From contig JAKSVY010000063.1 of assembly GCA_024413875.1 (NCBI GenBank), positions 1 to 7,678 of the forward strand: 7,678 bases of DNA. Reading direction: 5' to 3'. Under the pieces are notes generated by a model, which worked only from the letters and a program-made list of their open reading frames with translations, had not been told where the DNA came from and did not search any database. The stretch is from Bacilli bacterium. Lineage in GTDB: Bacteria > Bacillota_I > Bacilli_A > RFN20 > CAG-826. This document shows, piece by piece, positions 1 through 6,842 of the stretch (positions are counted from its first letter, which is position 1; the number at the start of each line of letters is the position of its first letter). Position numbers and translations under genes: made by a program.

Positions 1-1643
1 GGCCTTGGATTATCTCTGAAGATGGGCAATCAATGAGACCATCTAACTCTAGACACGCAAATACATTCTCTATTATTTATACATCCGTTACGTTAGGACC
101 TGACCAAGTATTCGCATTTGATTATTTAGCCGATACTGAATATGGTTGTGATGTTCTCTATATCCTTATTGATAGAAAGATTGTTCAACAAATCAGTGGT
201 CAATCACCTGATTGGGAAACTTGTTACTGTTATGTTCCATTAGAACAAGGAACACACGAAGTAGCATTTGCTTACTTTAAAGACAACGCCGCTAATGCTG
301 GAAAAGACACTGTTTATGTTAAAAACTTAAGAGTTATCTCAACTGATAGAATTGATAAACCATCTCTTTTCTATCATGATGCATATTATGGTTATAGTGC
401 TGAACTTAACACATATTTGCACTATGTTGATGTTGTCCTTAATGAAGATGATGGCTACTACCACGTAAATTCAAAAGAAGGACCATATCTTTTAGCGAAT
501 GTTCAAAACTCTTCTGGTTTCTCAAACACATCTATTCTTGAATACACTGGTGTTGGTGATCCAAATAATATTGATGCTAGCTGGAGAAACGCATTAAAGG
601 GATACTCAACACTTATCCTTCAATACGCTTCATATCAAAACAACTCAGAAGTTGGGCTTGTTCCAGTTACTGAAGAATTACATTTAGCGTTAGTCAATAT
701 TATGAAAACTATTTCTAATAATGGTGAAAATGAGTGGTTAGAAGTATGTGGTTTCTTATCAGCTTATGCTAGAGATAACATCACTGATCCAATTAAAGGA
801 CTCGCACCATTCTCAGCTTATGAAGGACAACTTGGCGAAAACTATGTTAACTTCAATAGATTAATCATGCCACGTGGTTTATACACTAGATTTATTCCAG
901 AGACATCTGGTGTCTACACTTTCTATTCAATCACTGACACAAATTATGAAACAATTTGTTGGTTATATGATGAAGACTTAAATCTTATGGCTGAATCAGA
1001 CTTTGGTGAACGTTATTACATGATGGTTGAAAAACCTGACCCTAACTGTGCAGTTTATGGATACTTAGAAGCTGGAAAACCATATTATATTTCAATGGCG
1101 TACGCTAACTTAAACGTCTTTGGTGATTTACCATTTGTTATTGAATTCTTAGATGCTACTGAATACACAATCTTTACTCTTGCCTCACCAAACATCTACA
1201 CTACTTTATTAGATGAAAATGGTGAAATGACACAAAACGTTATTGCTGGTGGTATTGATGTTGCTTTAGGTGATGATGGATATTATCACCATTTAAAAGA
1301 AGATGGTTCATTAGGATCAATTCTTTATTGTGACTTTGAATATGGAACTGGTTTGTTTGATTCTCAAGGCACTGTCTTATCAATCAAAGATATGATTCTT
1401 TATGGAGCATTTGATTTATATTTCCGTGATGATGATGGTAATTTAATTAAACACGTAGATAGAACTGAAGATATTAGACCATATATTAGTCAGATGATTA
1501 CTGAAGGTGATGCTAAAGGAACAGTAATGGTTACTGAAGAATTAGCAGAAATCCTTCAAGAAATGATGGATTGTTACATCTTTAATGGTGTTGAACATCA
1601 ATGGACTAAATTATGTTATTACTTCAAAACAATTTCAAAATAG
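1..1643 (+). CDS. Surface-type multidomain protein with jelly-roll, PPC-like and duplicated DGYYH-TEEL modules; 5' end outside window
   Basis: The reading frame is already open at base 3 and no ribosome site precedes the first ATG at 33, so the true start and any signal peptide lie left of the window. Bases 3-341 encode a beta-sandwich of the adhesin/MAM-like jelly-roll type (pattern SGQSPDW...GTHEVAFAYFKD...GKDTVYVKNLRV), common in extracellular binding proteins. Next come module A (about 375-767; DDGYYH at 447-464, PVTEEL at 663-680, W and C at 735-749), a PPC-like beta domain (about 801-1148) and module B (about 1185-1631; DDGYYH at 1272-1289, VTEEL at 1530-1544, WTKLC at 1602-1616). No catalytic motif, membrane helix or LPXTG anchor is visible in the part present. 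The downstream lipoprotein carries the same module, so both probably act at the cell surface. Binding or adhesion is inference; the ligand is unknown. Stop TAG at 1641. Confidence 0.85.
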   Translation, partial: PWIISEDGQSMRPSNSRHANTFSIIYTSVTLGPDQVFAFDYLADTEYGCDVLYILIDRKIVQQISGQSPDWETCYCYVPLEQGTHEVAFAYFKDNAANAGKDTVYVKNLRVISTDRIDKPSLFYHDAYYGYSAELNTYLHYVDVVLNEDDGYYHVNSKEGPYLLANVQNSSGFSNTSILEYTGVGDPNNIDASWRNALKGYSTLILQYASYQNNSEVGLVPVTEELHLALVNIMKTISNNGENEWLEVCGFLSAYARDNITDPIKGLAPFSAYEGQLGENYVNFNRLIMPRGLYTRFIPETSGVYTFYSITDTNYETICWLYDEDLNLMAESDFGERYYMMVEKPDPNCAVYGYLEAGKPYYISMAYANLNVFGDLPFVIEFLDATEYTIFTLASPNIYTTLLDENGEMTQNVIAGGIDVALGDDGYYHHLKEDGSLGSILYCDFEYGTGLFDSQGTVLSIKDMILYGAFDLYFRDDDGNLIKHVDRTEDIRPYISQMITEGDAKGTVMVTEELAEILQEMMDCYIFNGVEHQWTKLCYYFKTISK

Positions 1644-1647
1644 GAGG
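1642..1647 (+). promoter_or_regulatory. Ribosome binding site overlapping upstream stop; fixes lipoprotein start at 1654
   Basis: AGGAGG begins on the second base of the TAG stop of the upstream gene and lies 6 bases before ATG at 1654. An in-frame ATG at 1585 lies inside the upstream gene and has no such site. Starting at 1654 also places a clean lipoprotein signal peptide at the N terminus. The overlap suggests translational coupling of the two genes. Confidence 0.85.
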
Positions 1648-1653
1648 CAGTTT

Positions 1654-2931
1654 ATGAAATACGGAAAATTATTAGTATTAATTCCAACAATCTTTCTTCT
1701 TGGTTCATGTGGTTCCAAATCAGTAGATACTTCTGATACAAACCCAACAAATACAAACTCTGAAGAAAAGGATGATTTTGTCGTTGGTGAAAACGATGTC
1801 GTTGTTACTGTTTTAAAATCAGATAACACACCTGCTGTAGGCGCTTATGTTCGTTGGTGTGAAGGCGAACGTTGTTTTATGCCTGTCGAAGTAAATAGCG
1901 CTGGCAAAGCAAAATTAAGTGCAAAAACTGGCGTTGAATACAATGTTCACTTAACACTACCAGAAGAAGGTTATGGAGCATATGCATATAACCCAAACAT
2001 CTACACTCAATCACTTACCCATAACAAGAACTTAACAATTAGATTATCAGATGTTTCTACACCAACTAGTGGAGATGGAAATAAATACACTTCTTACGCT
2101 GTTAAAGAAGGAACATATAAAGCAGATGTTGACGGCACTAATTACACATATTATGGATTTACACCATCTAGACCAGGCCTTTACAAGGTTGAAACTTGGG
2201 TAGAAACTCTTGATTTTGAAGATCCAATTATTGCTGGATGTGGTAATAACCCTGGATACATTCGTGAAATCGAAAAATTTGATAATATTTCTGACACTAA
2301 TCAAAACGCTTTATATGAATTTGAAGTATATTCAGATGCATTTGGACAAGATTCAAACGGAAACAGTGTTTGTAACGCAACATACTTCTTTGGAATGGGT
2401 GCTAAAACAGCTTGTTCATACTTCTTCAATATTTCTTATGTAAGTCCAATTGATGAAGAAGATGAAGATGATATTACAAATGTTTTACCAACATATAACA
2501 TCACACCTTACGCTAATAGTGATAAAACTTTAGTTGGATTTGATTTAACTGAAAATGATGCTGCTGTATTTAATTCAAGCGATGGAACATATCATTACTT
2601 GACTGCTACTGGACCTCAAATTGTTGCTCATATTAAAACCGGTGGAACATACATTATTGGAAGTATCTATGATATGGCAAGCAATCAAAATGTCTTAACT
2701 AACAATGGTACTAAAAAATATAATGACTTTATTACTGCTTATGCTGAAGCATCTAATAGTGATGGAGTTTATCCATTAACAGAAGAATTAAAGACATTGT
2801 TTGAAGAGTTAGCGGAAGTTCCAAACGGATTATGGTCATTTATTGAATCTGGTCTTGGAAGCGAACTCACAATTGGTTCTCAAGCTAAATTCTTATATGG
2901 GTGTTCATATTACAGCGATACTGTAGAATAA
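1654..2931 (+). CDS. Lipoprotein with Ig/SpaA-like, PPC-like and DGYYH-TEEL domains
   Basis: The protein has 425 residues. Residues 1-19 form a short lipoprotein signal peptide ending in the lipobox LGSC, with Cys19 as the predicted lipidated residue, so the protein should be tethered outside the membrane. A Ser/Thr/Asn-rich linker (20-46) is followed by a carboxypeptidase-regulatory or SpaA-like Ig fold (about 47-132; TPAVGAYVRWC...GKAKL...YNVHLTLPEEGY), a PPC-like beta domain (about 145-262), an acidic hinge (DEEDEDD, 267-273) and one copy of the DGYYH-TEEL module (about 282-418; SDGTYH at 309-314, PLTEEL at 374-379, W394, C417). It starts 10 bases after the upstream gene, probably in one operon, and ends just before a terminator. 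No enzyme motif is visible. A role as a surface binding or adhesion protein is inference, and I do not recognise a named family for the whole protein. Confidence 0.88.
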   Translation: MKYGKLLVLIPTIFLLGSCGSKSVDTSDTNPTNTNSEEKDDFVVGENDVVVTVLKSDNTPAVGAYVRWCEGERCFMPVEVNSAGKAKLSAKTGVEYNVHLTLPEEGYGAYAYNPNIYTQSLTHNKNLTIRLSDVSTPTSGDGNKYTSYAVKEGTYKADVDGTNYTYYGFTPSRPGLYKVETWVETLDFEDPIIAGCGNNPGYIREIEKFDNISDTNQNALYEFEVYSDAFGQDSNGNSVCNATYFFGMGAKTACSYFFNISYVSPIDEEDEDDITNVLPTYNITPYANSDKTLVGFDLTENDAAVFNSSDGTYHYLTATGPQIVAHIKTGGTYIIGSIYDMASNQNVLTNNGTKKYNDFITAYAEASNSDGVYPLTEELKTLFEELAEVPNGLWSFIESGLGSELTIGSQAKFLYGCSYYSDTVE

Positions 2932-2937
2932 AAAATT

Positions 2938-2966
2938 AACCAGCAAATAAAAAGTTGCTGGTTTTT
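2938..2966 (+). terminator. Intrinsic terminator of the surface-protein operon
   Basis: AACCAGCAA (2938-2946) pairs perfectly with TTGCTGGTT (2955-2963) across an 8-base loop. T-rich sequence TTTATTT follows. It begins 7 bases after the lipoprotein stop codon. Confidence 0.85.
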
Positions 2967-2976
2967 ATTTAAAATA

Positions 2977-3004
2977 AATAGACCATCGTTTCTGACGGTC
3001 TATT
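2977..3004 (-). terminator. Bidirectional terminator, better paired on the minus strand
   Basis: AATAGACC (2977-2984) pairs with GGTCTATT (2997-3004). The next pair, 2985/2996, is an A-C mismatch on the plus strand but a G-U wobble on the minus-strand RNA, and TC/GA pairing continues inward. T-rich tracts flank both sides (TATTTTGTTT on plus, TATTTATTTT on minus). It sits 25 bases past the stop of the minus-strand metallophosphoesterase gene, so it most likely ends that transcript and backs up the plus-strand one. Confidence 0.75.
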
Positions 3005-3028
3005 TTGTTTAGAGCTTATAAATGCGTT

Positions 3029-5644
3029 TTAAATTGATGGGTTAAGATCAATATAACCTGTTGGTTCTCCACCCCAGCTACCGTGGATGTAGAAGAGATT
3101 GACTTTTTCTGTTGGGTTTGGTGTACCACCATTTTGCTTATTCATTACTGAGAGGACACATGTAACACGAACATATCCATCAGAAAGTTTTGTTACTGTA
3201 ACCCCATCATAGCTAGATTCAAGCATTCCGTTGGATTTAATTCCGTAATAACCGAAAAATTTATCCCAGCCATCACCAAGCATGAACCATAATGTACCTT
3301 CTAAAGAAGTGAATTTAACATCAAATACAAATGTTTGAGATAATGCCATATCATCAAATGCTTTAGAATATCCTTTAACAAATGTATCGCCTCTAAGTGT
3401 TGTTGGTGCGTCACTTAAATCAAAATCAATATAACCTGTTGGTTCTCCACCCCAGCTACCGTGGATGTAGAAGAGATTGACTTTTTCTGTTGGGTTTGGT
3501 GTACCGCCATTTTGTTTGTTCATTAATGAAAGAACGCAAGTTACACGGATATAATCATCTTCAACTGGAGAGATTGATACACCATTATAGTTATCAACAA
3601 GAGTTCCATTGGAATTAATTCCATAGTAGCCAAAGTATTTATCCCAACCATCTCCAAGAAAGAACCACATTGTGCCATCTTCTGATGTGAAGTGGACATC
3701 AAATGTTATAGTTTCTGATAAAGGTGTTTCAGGTATACCAAGAGAATATCCTTTTGAGAATTGCGCGCCACGGAATGGGTTACCAATAATGTTGAATGTT
3801 GTGCTTACGCTTCCTTTATATGTGTGTGCACCTTTTCCAGAAGGGATTACCACAACCGTTGCTTCACCGATTTCTCTGTGATTAACGTATTTGATGTTAT
3901 AATCTTCAAATTCAGTTAATGTTCTACCATTAAGTTTTACTTCCACTAATGGTTTGATAACTTTACCTTTTTGATAGTTTTGATCTTCAATTGGAGTAAT
4001 AACCGCATTGCTTAAATCAGTTTGATTTGTTTCGGTAACATTTTCATAATCGATATGAATATTATTGACCGCAAAATCCATATTGAAGTGATGGAAATAG
4101 ATGAGTCTTGCTGTTTCATCACCATGAGACTTTTCATTTGCACTTGTATTTAAAGGAAGATTCATTAAATCAAGTTCACAAGTATATAAATTACCTTCAA
4201 CTTGAGTCATTGTTCCAACAGAGATTGTTTTATTAGTTGCGTCAATCTTAAATTGTTCTGTTAATCTGTTCCAGCTTCCGTATGCCTCATTAATATTTTC
4301 GTTGTTTGTATTAGTTCCAAAAATAGCGAATGATGTTGAGCCTGTTTCAGGAAGTCTAATATTAAATCTAAGCTTACCTCCACTGCCTTTCCAGAAAGGA
4401 ACTTGAGTGAAATGGAAATTAAATCCACTAGAGCCATGAACTTCTTGTCTAATGGTGTAGTCAAAATCAGAATATTGTTTATATTCAATCTTGTCTTCGT
4501 TAACACCATCGACAGTTAAAAAGCAACCGCCCATCATGTATTTATATGGTTCACCGCCCTCATCATCACCTTCTGATGATTTCATTGCGTAACCAAGTTT
4601 AATACCGTCTAATACTGTATAGTATGAGTTCATATGGTCATGTCCACATAGCATAGTAGTTGTCGAACCGAGTTCTTTAAATTTAGGGAATAATTCTTTA
4701 GTGTTATCGTTAATTACTGGACTCATTCCAACAAATCCGTTAACGCTACGGAATTCATCTTCAACCATCTTTGTATATTCACCCTTATATTCTGGAAGTG
4801 GGATATGATCAAAGACTGCGCTCTTAACTACTTTTCCGCCATTAAGTTCAGTTGAGTAATTGATTAAATCCTCATAGAACGAAACGTGGGTTGAATTAAG
4901 ACCGTGTTTTAATGAATCAAGGAAGATTAAAGATTCAACAAGTTTTCCTGTTTCATCTTTAACATTAACCATATAGTTACTTAATCCATCAACATTTTCT
5001 GGACCACGAATATATAAACAATGTGGGTACCTTGTTTCATCTTGAAGCATTCTAGATAAATCTTCTGAACCAATAGTTCTCATGGACATTGAAGGATCTT
5101 GATATCCTGCTTGGTCATGGTTGCCAAAAACTGGTGCCCATGGAATGTTATAACTTTCAAGTAAATCAAAGATTTGAGGCGCGATTACATCGGCATCATA
5201 GTTTTTATTATCGTTAATATTATCGCCTAATACAGCGATCATATCCGGCCTTTTATAGGCAACGCAAGAATCAATAAGCTTTTTAGTAAATGTTAATGTA
5301 TTACTATTATCTAATTGGATATCAGTTAAATTCAAAATCGTGAACTCATCACCAGACATAGTGAGTGTTCTTGTATATTGTTTTAAAGGATTAGTGTCTT
5401 CAATATCACCACCAGAAGTATCTGTGTTTGTGTCAGTAGATGTATCAGTACTTGTTGTATCCTCGCTTGTCGGATTATCAGTTGAAGGGTCTACACTAGT
5501 TGGATCATTTGTAGATGGGTCAATGCTTGTACCAGTATCACTAGATGATGGCTTATCAGTTGTTGAACTAGCTTTACATCCGCCCAAAGCAAGTGATGAC
5601 AAAATTCCAACAAAAACAAGTTTGTATAATAATGGATTTTTCAT
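3029..5644 (-). CDS. Dcr2/PAP29-like calcineurin-type metallophosphoesterase lipoprotein with repeated C-terminal beta modules
   Basis: The protein has 871 residues. AAAGGAG (5651-5657) lies 6 bases before the ATG at 5644. Residues 1-23 are a lipoprotein signal peptide (LGGC, Cys23), and 24-85 form a Ser/Thr/Asp/Pro linker that includes a 10-residue tandem repeat (41-60). Residues about 99-395 form the metallophosphoesterase domain. Its metal-site motifs are D108-I-Q110, GDN (140-142), GNHDQ (174-178), FDHIPLPEY (278-286) and GHDH (334-337). HIPLPEY is characteristic of the Dcr2/PAP29-like branch. Gln replaces the usual first-motif His, as also happens in ADPRibase-Mn-type enzymes. After it come a divergent beta module (about 425-533), an Ig-like surface domain (about 548-620; DQNYQKGKVI...EDYNIKY) and two near-identical beta modules (about 625-742 and 751-868). 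It likely hydrolyses phosphomono- or diesters outside the cell using two metals. The substrate cannot be read from the sequence. The gene is monocistronic and convergent with the surface-protein pair. Confidence 0.92.
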   Translation of the reverse strand: MKNPLLYKLVFVGILSSLALGGCKASSTTDKPSSSDTGTSIDPSTNDPTSVDPSTDNPTSEDTTSTDTSTDTNTDTSGGDIEDTNPLKQYTRTLTMSGDEFTILNLTDIQLDNSNTLTFTKKLIDSCVAYKRPDMIAVLGDNINDNKNYDADVIAPQIFDLLESYNIPWAPVFGNHDQAGYQDPSMSMRTIGSEDLSRMLQDETRYPHCLYIRGPENVDGLSNYMVNVKDETGKLVESLIFLDSLKHGLNSTHVSFYEDLINYSTELNGGKVVKSAVFDHIPLPEYKGEYTKMVEDEFRSVNGFVGMSPVINDNTKELFPKFKELGSTTTMLCGHDHMNSYYTVLDGIKLGYAMKSSEGDDEGGEPYKYMMGGCFLTVDGVNEDKIEYKQYSDFDYTIRQEVHGSSGFNFHFTQVPFWKGSGGKLRFNIRLPETGSTSFAIFGTNTNNENINEAYGSWNRLTEQFKIDATNKTISVGTMTQVEGNLYTCELDLMNLPLNTSANEKSHGDETARLIYFHHFNMDFAVNNIHIDYENVTETNQTDLSNAVITPIEDQNYQKGKVIKPLVEVKLNGRTLTEFEDYNIKYVNHREIGEATVVVIPSGKGAHTYKGSVSTTFNIIGNPFRGAQFSKGYSLGIPETPLSETITFDVHFTSEDGTMWFFLGDGWDKYFGYYGINSNGTLVDNYNGVSISPVEDDYIRVTCVLSLMNKQNGGTPNPTEKVNLFYIHGSWGGEPTGYIDFDLSDAPTTLRGDTFVKGYSKAFDDMALSQTFVFDVKFTSLEGTLWFMLGDGWDKFFGYYGIKSNGMLESSYDGVTVTKLSDGYVRVTCVLSVMNKQNGGTPNPTEKVNLFYIHGSWGGEPTGYIDLNPSI
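3047..3127. repeat. 81-bp perfect direct repeat, copy 1 (inside metallophosphoesterase gene)
   Basis: Identical base for base to 3425-3505, at an offset of 378 bp (126 codons). It encodes the end of the last beta module (GTPNPTEKVNLFYIHGS and on to GYID). The rest of the two 126-residue units is clearly more diverged. Confidence 0.95.
3425..3505. repeat. 81-bp perfect direct repeat, copy 2 (inside metallophosphoesterase gene)
   Basis: Partner of 3047-3127. Differences reappear at once on its far side: the base after the repeat is G here and A in copy 1, and further differences follow. Confidence 0.95.
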
Positions 5645-5662
5645 ATTAATCTCCTTTATTTT

Positions 5663-5677
5663 TTAAACTGGGTTTAA
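5663..5677. promoter_or_regulatory. Candidate operator palindrome in the metallophosphoesterase leader
   Basis: TTAAAC-TGG-GTTTAA is a perfect 6-bp inverted repeat with a 3-base centre. It lies between the predicted transcription start (about 5682) and the ribosome site, where a bound repressor would block elongation. Only its position and symmetry support it. No regulator is encoded nearby and it could be chance. Confidence 0.3.
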
Positions 5678-5688
5678 TAATTACCTTT

Positions 5689-5717
5689 ATTATAATGGTA
5701 TATTTTTTTCTTTGCAA
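5689..5717 (-). promoter_or_regulatory. Sigma-A-type promoter of the metallophosphoesterase gene
   Basis: Read on the minus strand: -35 TTGCAA (5712-5717), a 17-base A-rich spacer, and -10 TATAAT (5689-5694). The predicted start near 5682 leaves a leader of about 38 bases with the ribosome site at 5651-5657. Confidence 0.75.
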
Positions 5718-5790
5718 TATCATAAAATTTAATAAATTTGCATGAATATTTTTAACTAAAAATAAGTTTAATTCACTGCATTGCAAACAG

Positions 5791-5817
5791 AAAAAGGCCG
5801 CCAATTCTGGCAGCCTT
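5791..5817 (-). terminator. Minus-strand terminator at the outer border of R1
   Basis: On the minus strand AAGGCTGCC (from 5817 down) pairs with GGCGGCCTT across a 6-base loop, with one G-U pair, and TTTTT follows. On the plus strand the same position is a C-A mismatch and no T-run follows. It would stop minus-strand transcripts from the repeat region before they reach the metallophosphoesterase promoter. Confidence 0.75.
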
Positions 5818-5892
5818 ATTTCAAAAATATGTTCTGTAGTACTTTCACCAATGGTTGGTGTGATCCTACAATTGGATATGAATGTCATCGTA

Positions 5893-6097
5893 TGACTCGT
5901 TTGTCCAAAAATCGTATGAATGGTTCGTCCTGTTCCACCACTCTGTATTTTACCGAGGAATTCCGCTTCACTTCCGCTCTATTTCCGCGTATTTACTATG
6001 TAAAGAAAAGACCTCGTTTTCACGAAGCCTTAATCTATGTTTGGAATTGACTTTAATTTGGACAAAGTGTTTATACGATTTTTGGACAAACGAGTCA
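5893..6097. mobile_element. MITE-like element, copy 1, with 25-bp perfect terminal inverted repeats
   Basis: The terminal repeats at 5893-5917 and 6073-6097 are exact reverse complements over 25 bases, begin TGACTCG and end CGAGTCA (TG...CA termini). Each end carries two boxes of TTYGTCC / GGACAAA, placed 7 and 31 bases from the tip on both sides, which suggests paired recombinase-binding sites as at IS21-type ends. The interior (5931-6056) is too short for a transposase. It holds three TTCCGC iterons (5961, 5972, 5983) and a hairpin (6009-6030). No target duplication is visible, and sequence outside the tips is also shared with copy 2, so the tips may not be the true borders of the mobile unit. 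The IS family assignment is uncertain. Confidence 0.7.
6002..6030 (-). terminator. Hairpin with U-tract inside MITE copy 1 (minus strand)
   Basis: On the minus strand AGGCTTCG pairs over all 8 positions with CGAGGTCT (two G-U pairs) around TGAAAA and is followed by TTTTCTTT. On the plus strand the two wobble positions become A-C mismatches and no T-run follows. This is a plausible intrinsic terminator or attenuator of a minus-strand RNA. Confidence 0.55.
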
Positions 6098-6109
6098 GTT
6101 TTGGATAAT

Positions 6110-6258
6110 GTCGTACTACAAAAGAAAAAGACACATTTATCACAAAATCTTTCTGAAGTCAGCCTGTGTGGAAGACCTTCTGTGGGGGCAGCCCTATATA
6201 GACTGGGGGGCAGTCAGTTTCCATACCCACCCGGTGGCTTATTCATCAACATATAGAC
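6110..6258. other. Non-coding GC-rich patch left of the small gene
   Basis: No convincing gene. The stretch 6158-6240 is much richer in G and C than its surroundings. It contains two TGGGGG(G)CAG copies (about 6182 and 6204), the second inside the small inverted repeat GACTG-GGGGG-CAGTC, and a GAAG-AC-CTTC palindrome. An open frame runs in from R1 but has no ribosome site and no recognisable protein character. Confidence 0.5.
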
Positions 6259-6315
6259 TTAAAATGAATATCATATGAAATAAAACACTATGGCAAATTT
6301 CAATTATGTTAAAAT
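6259..6315 (+). promoter_or_regulatory. Candidate promoter region of the small membrane-protein gene
   Basis: Two TAAAAT -10-like boxes (6260-6265 and 6310-6315) sit within an 11-bp direct repeat TTAAAATGAAT (6259-6269 and 6309-6319). The second has an upstream TG (extended -10) but would start transcription almost on the ribosome site. The first gives a leader of about 65 bases. Neither has a good -35, so the call is weak. Confidence 0.25.
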
Positions 6316-6336
6316 GAATTAAGGAGGAGAAGAATT

Positions 6337-6738
6337 TTGATTAAAAAGAAATTAACAATATGGATAGTATTTTCATCGCTTTTTCTAATTGAACTTCTAT
6401 TCATTTTTATGTTTTTCTATAGTATTTTTTCAATTAAATATCCTTTTCCGATATTCTTTTTTGCCTTTTTTGCAACTCTACTTTTAATTTATATTATTTT
6501 TTATCTCAAATCTTATAAAAAGAGATTAAATAAATTGTTCCGAGTTTTATCAATTATATGTCTTTCCATATGTTGTGCCATTGAAGCATCATTTTTAATT
6601 GTTCTTTTATATGCACTTATCTTTTATGGTGAGATACCAGAAACAGCAGCAATAGTTATAATTCCTATAATTGTATTTTGTTTGATACCCTTATTCCCGT
6701 TAATTTATACAGTTTCCAGAAAAGATTATTTTAATTAA
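6337..6738 (+). CDS. Small four-helix membrane protein between the direct repeats; function unknown
   Basis: The protein has 133 residues and starts at TTG (6337), chosen because AAGGAGG (6321-6327) lies 9 bases upstream. The first in-frame ATG would begin inside the first helix. Predicted helices are at about 8-31, 37-57, 68-97 and 103-126. Positive charges are at the N terminus (KKK), in the loop 58-67 (KSYKKRLNK) and at the C terminus (SRKD), so by the positive-inside rule both ends face the cytoplasm. Apart from these loops the chain is almost entirely Ile, Leu, Phe and Tyr. It has no conserved catalytic or transport motif that I recognise. It is the only intact gene between R1 and R2, is more AT-rich than the surface-protein genes, and is bordered by GC-rich patches, all of which suggests cargo acquired with the repeats. 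No terminator follows. Confidence 0.75.
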   Translation: MIKKKLTIWIVFSSLFLIELLFIFMFFYSIFSIKYPFPIFFFAFFATLLLIYIIFYLKSYKKRLNKLFRVLSIICLSICCAIEASFLIVLLYALIFYGEIPETAAIVIIPIIVFCLIPLFPLIYTVSRKDYFN

Positions 6739-6840
6739 TAATTTTTGGCTGGTAGTTGTTTTTGAGGAGGCCGTCTGACCTGGACTGAATAACAGCTGAC
6801 TGGTGAGGTCTGGCTGGCTGGCTGACTATATAAAGAATAA
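6739..6840. other. Non-coding GC-rich patch right of the small gene with CTGG microsatellite
   Basis: No gene seen. Bases 6747-6827 are G/C-rich and contain a CTGG tetranucleotide run (three units and a partial, 6810-6824) and a weak GACCT/AGGTC inverted repeat (6777-6781 / 6806-6810) without a T-run. Together with 6158-6240 it brackets the AT-rich gene. Confidence 0.5.
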
Positions 6841-6842
6841 AG

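Larger units (their letters stand above)
5789..6109 (-). repeat. Long direct repeat R1 (about 321 bp), left copy
   Basis: Closely similar to 6841-7161 in the same orientation. From the outer border inward the repeat consists of an A-tract and hairpin (5791-5817), about 75 bp of moderately conserved sequence with a small hairpin CACCAA-TGG-TTGGTG, the 205-bp inverted-repeat element (5893-6097), and GTTTTGGATAAT at the inner border. The left third has substitutions and small indels between copies; the 205-bp core has only 8 substitutions and no indels. It is assigned to the minus strand because its hairpins pair best there. It fills most of the gap between the metallophosphoesterase promoter and the small membrane-protein gene. 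Confidence 0.9.

Noticed and set aside
1585..1653. In-frame upstream extension of the lipoprotein gene to ATG at 1585
   Set aside because: It overlaps the end of the upstream gene, has no ribosome site, and would bury the lipoprotein signal peptide. ATG at 1654 has AGGAGG and a clean lipobox.
5340..5666. Plus-strand open frame of 108 codons
   Set aside because: It is the antisense of the Ser/Thr-rich linker and signal peptide of the metallophosphoesterase; its Val/Ser repeats only mirror that linker.
5921..5950. T-box-like string on the minus strand (GTGGTGGAACAGG)
   Set aside because: It lacks the conserved antiterminator sequence and specifier loop, and no aminoacyl-tRNA synthetase or amino-acid gene lies downstream.
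5961..5988. CRISPR-like array
   Set aside because: Only three 6-base repeats with 5-base spacers; far too short for CRISPR repeats or spacers.
6082..6108. Outward promoter at the MITE edge (TTGGAC...GATAAT)
   Set aside because: The spacer is only 15 bases and both boxes are imperfect; the -35-like string is the terminal-repeat box itself.
5882..6256. Plus-strand open frames through R1 (and 6934-7203 through R2) as a conserved small protein
   Set aside because: Copy 1 has no ribosome site and copy 2 only a weak one. Conservation centres on inverted repeats and hairpins, and the R2 frame ends in antisense tRNA sequence (RDRTGDL), a well-known spurious-protein signature.
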